Origin: Streptomyces sp. AM 2-1-1
GTDB taxonomy: Bacteria; Actinomycetota; Actinomycetes; Streptomycetales; Streptomycetaceae
Direction of reading: 5' to 3'
Length of the DNA: 64,000 bases
Assembly: GCF_029167645.1 (NCBI RefSeq)
Contig: NZ_CP119147.1
Coordinates: 1,984,001 to 2,048,000, forward strand
Shown in pieces: positions 63,426-64,000 of the stretch. Each line of letters begins with the position of its first letter. The stretch's first letter is position 1. A program made the translations under genes and the position numbers. The notes beneath the pieces were generated by a model, which saw only the letters and a program-made list of their open reading frames with translations, had not been told where the DNA came from and ran no database searches.

Positions 63426-63641
63426 TCAGGCCTTGTTCTGCGAGGCCCAGAACTCGTCGAAGGTGAGCAGCCCGTCACCGTTCGCGTCGTGGTGGTTGAT
63501 GATCGCCTGCGCGACGGTCTCGGTGACGAACGGGTCGCCCAGCTGAGCCATGGCGCTCTTGTACTCGGCGGCCGTGATGAGACCGTCGCCGTTCTGGTCG
63601 AAATGCTCGAACGCCTTGCGCGCCGACTCGATGTCCGCCAC
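63426..63641 (-). CDS. small EF-hand calcium-binding protein
   Basis: A 71-residue protein with two canonical EF-hand loops: residues 15-26 (DQNGDGLITAAE) and 52-63 (DANGDGLLTFDE), each with Asp, Asn, Asp and Glu at positions 1, 3, 5 and 12. Streptomyces have several such small Ca2+-binding proteins (Cab family), for which roles in spore germination or aerial growth have been suggested. The GTG at 63641 has AGGGGCGG 4 bases upstream; an in-frame ATG at 63728 would add a basic, Pro-rich extension. It is convergent with the esterase gene. Confidence 0.9.
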   Translation of the reverse strand: MADIESARKAFEHFDQNGDGLITAAEYKSAMAQLGDPFVTETVAQAIINHHDANGDGLLTFDEFWASQNKA

Positions 63642-64000
63642 TTTTCCGCCCCTACCGTTGGTCCGATTGACGGTGGTCAGATTAACGGGCCGACGCGCCC
63701 ACGCCTGCGGCGGGCGGTCGAGGGGCATGCGGGCGGCCCGGACAGAGGCCGGTGACGATCTTCCACCGAACGGGTCGGTCTGCGAATCATTCAGTGAATC
63801 TCATATTCATTCACTGAATGCCAGGAGTTCAGTGGAAATATCCAACGATTCACACACCGAATCGACATGTTAGGACCTAATTGTCCTGTTTTGCACCTTT
63901 GGTTTCCCGGAGCGGATGTGCCATAGTCGGGTCCACGACCTCCTCCGACCCGAGCCAGGTCCTGCACGCGGCCGTGAACTCACCCCCCACGTCACGGCCC
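63642..64000. other. AT-rich regulatory region at the right edge
   Basis: About 360 bases with no complete gene. 63780-63890 is the most AT-rich part of the window. It carries two odd palindromes (63789-63799, 63809-63819) and an inverted repeat AGGAC-N6-GTCCT (63872-63887). A possible + strand promoter TTTGGT-N18-CATAGT lies near 63898-63928. The controlled gene is probably beyond the window. Confidence 0.55.
63789..63819. promoter_or_regulatory. paired palindromes ATTCAGTGAAT / ATTCACTGAAT
   Basis: Two 11-base odd palindromes that are reverse complements of each other have centres exactly 20 bases apart, about two helical turns. This is a typical arrangement for cooperative binding of a dimeric repressor. 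Confidence 0.6.

Overview
High-GC actinobacterial chromosomal DNA, almost certainly Streptomyces. The evidence is the extreme third-position GC, GTG starts, rare TTA codons confined to three genes, a glycine riboswitch, the ilvB leader peptide type known from actinobacteria, and core gene order (serA-ilvC-ilvN-ilvB-GGDEF/EAL ... gatB-small-gatA-gatC-GGDEF/EAL-ligA ... mnmA-amidase-cysteine desulfurase ... gcvT-gcvH-glyA-sdaA) that I recall from S. coelicolor. A terpene cyclase at 57.7 kb closely resembles the caryolan-1-ol synthase of S. griseus from memory, which points to a griseus-like species. No rRNA, tRNA, CRISPR, IS element or phage gene was recognised. The window is core chromosome with a few accessory genes.

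Layout. 0-7 kb: a pilin-like membrane protein cut by the window edge, then serine and branched-chain amino acid synthesis (serA, ilvC, ilvN, ilvB), with a leader-peptide attenuator ahead of ilvB. 7-16.7 kb: CdgC-type cyclic-di-GMP protein, D-2-hydroxyacid dehydrogenase, aldo/keto reductase, sorbosone/glucose dehydrogenase-type lipoprotein, small membrane and cupin proteins, an SLC13/ArsB-type permease. 16.8-25.4 kb: gatCAB amidotransferase operon with an embedded small membrane gene, the second GGDEF-EAL protein (RmdB type), and DNA ligase A. 25.5-34 kb: MetE-like protein, SDR, LOG-family protein, DUF427, hydrolase, mnmA, a Tat-type amidase, cysteine desulfurase, small membrane proteins, a TetR regulator. 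34-44 kb: sugar-porter-type MFS, thioesterase, TRIC-like channel, and a five-gene peptide ABC transporter in the bldK order. 44.5-52 kb: two SseB-family proteins and a P-loop ATPase, divergent from a riboswitch-controlled gcvT-gcvH-glyA-sdaA operon that converts glycine via serine to pyruvate. 52-57 kb: a MarR/MFS drug-export pair and a degenerate SpoIIE-type phosphatase fused to an anti-sigma-type kinase. 57.7-64 kb: the terpene cyclase, a large secreted PGRP amidase, a type B carboxylesterase, an EF-hand protein, and an AT-rich intergenic region with a palindrome array.

How the genes fit together. Three regulatory layers can be read directly: amino acid sensing by RNA (ilvB attenuator, tandem glycine riboswitch), developmental translation control through TTA codons (rmdB, the P-loop ATPase, the terpene cyclase), and cyclic-di-GMP signalling (two GGDEF-EAL proteins flanking the gat region). 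I found no strong case for a wholly new system. The best leads are the SseB-SseB-ATPase cluster facing the glycine/serine operon, the phosphatase that lacks metal-binding aspartates, the leaderless MarR promoter, and the palindrome array at the right edge.
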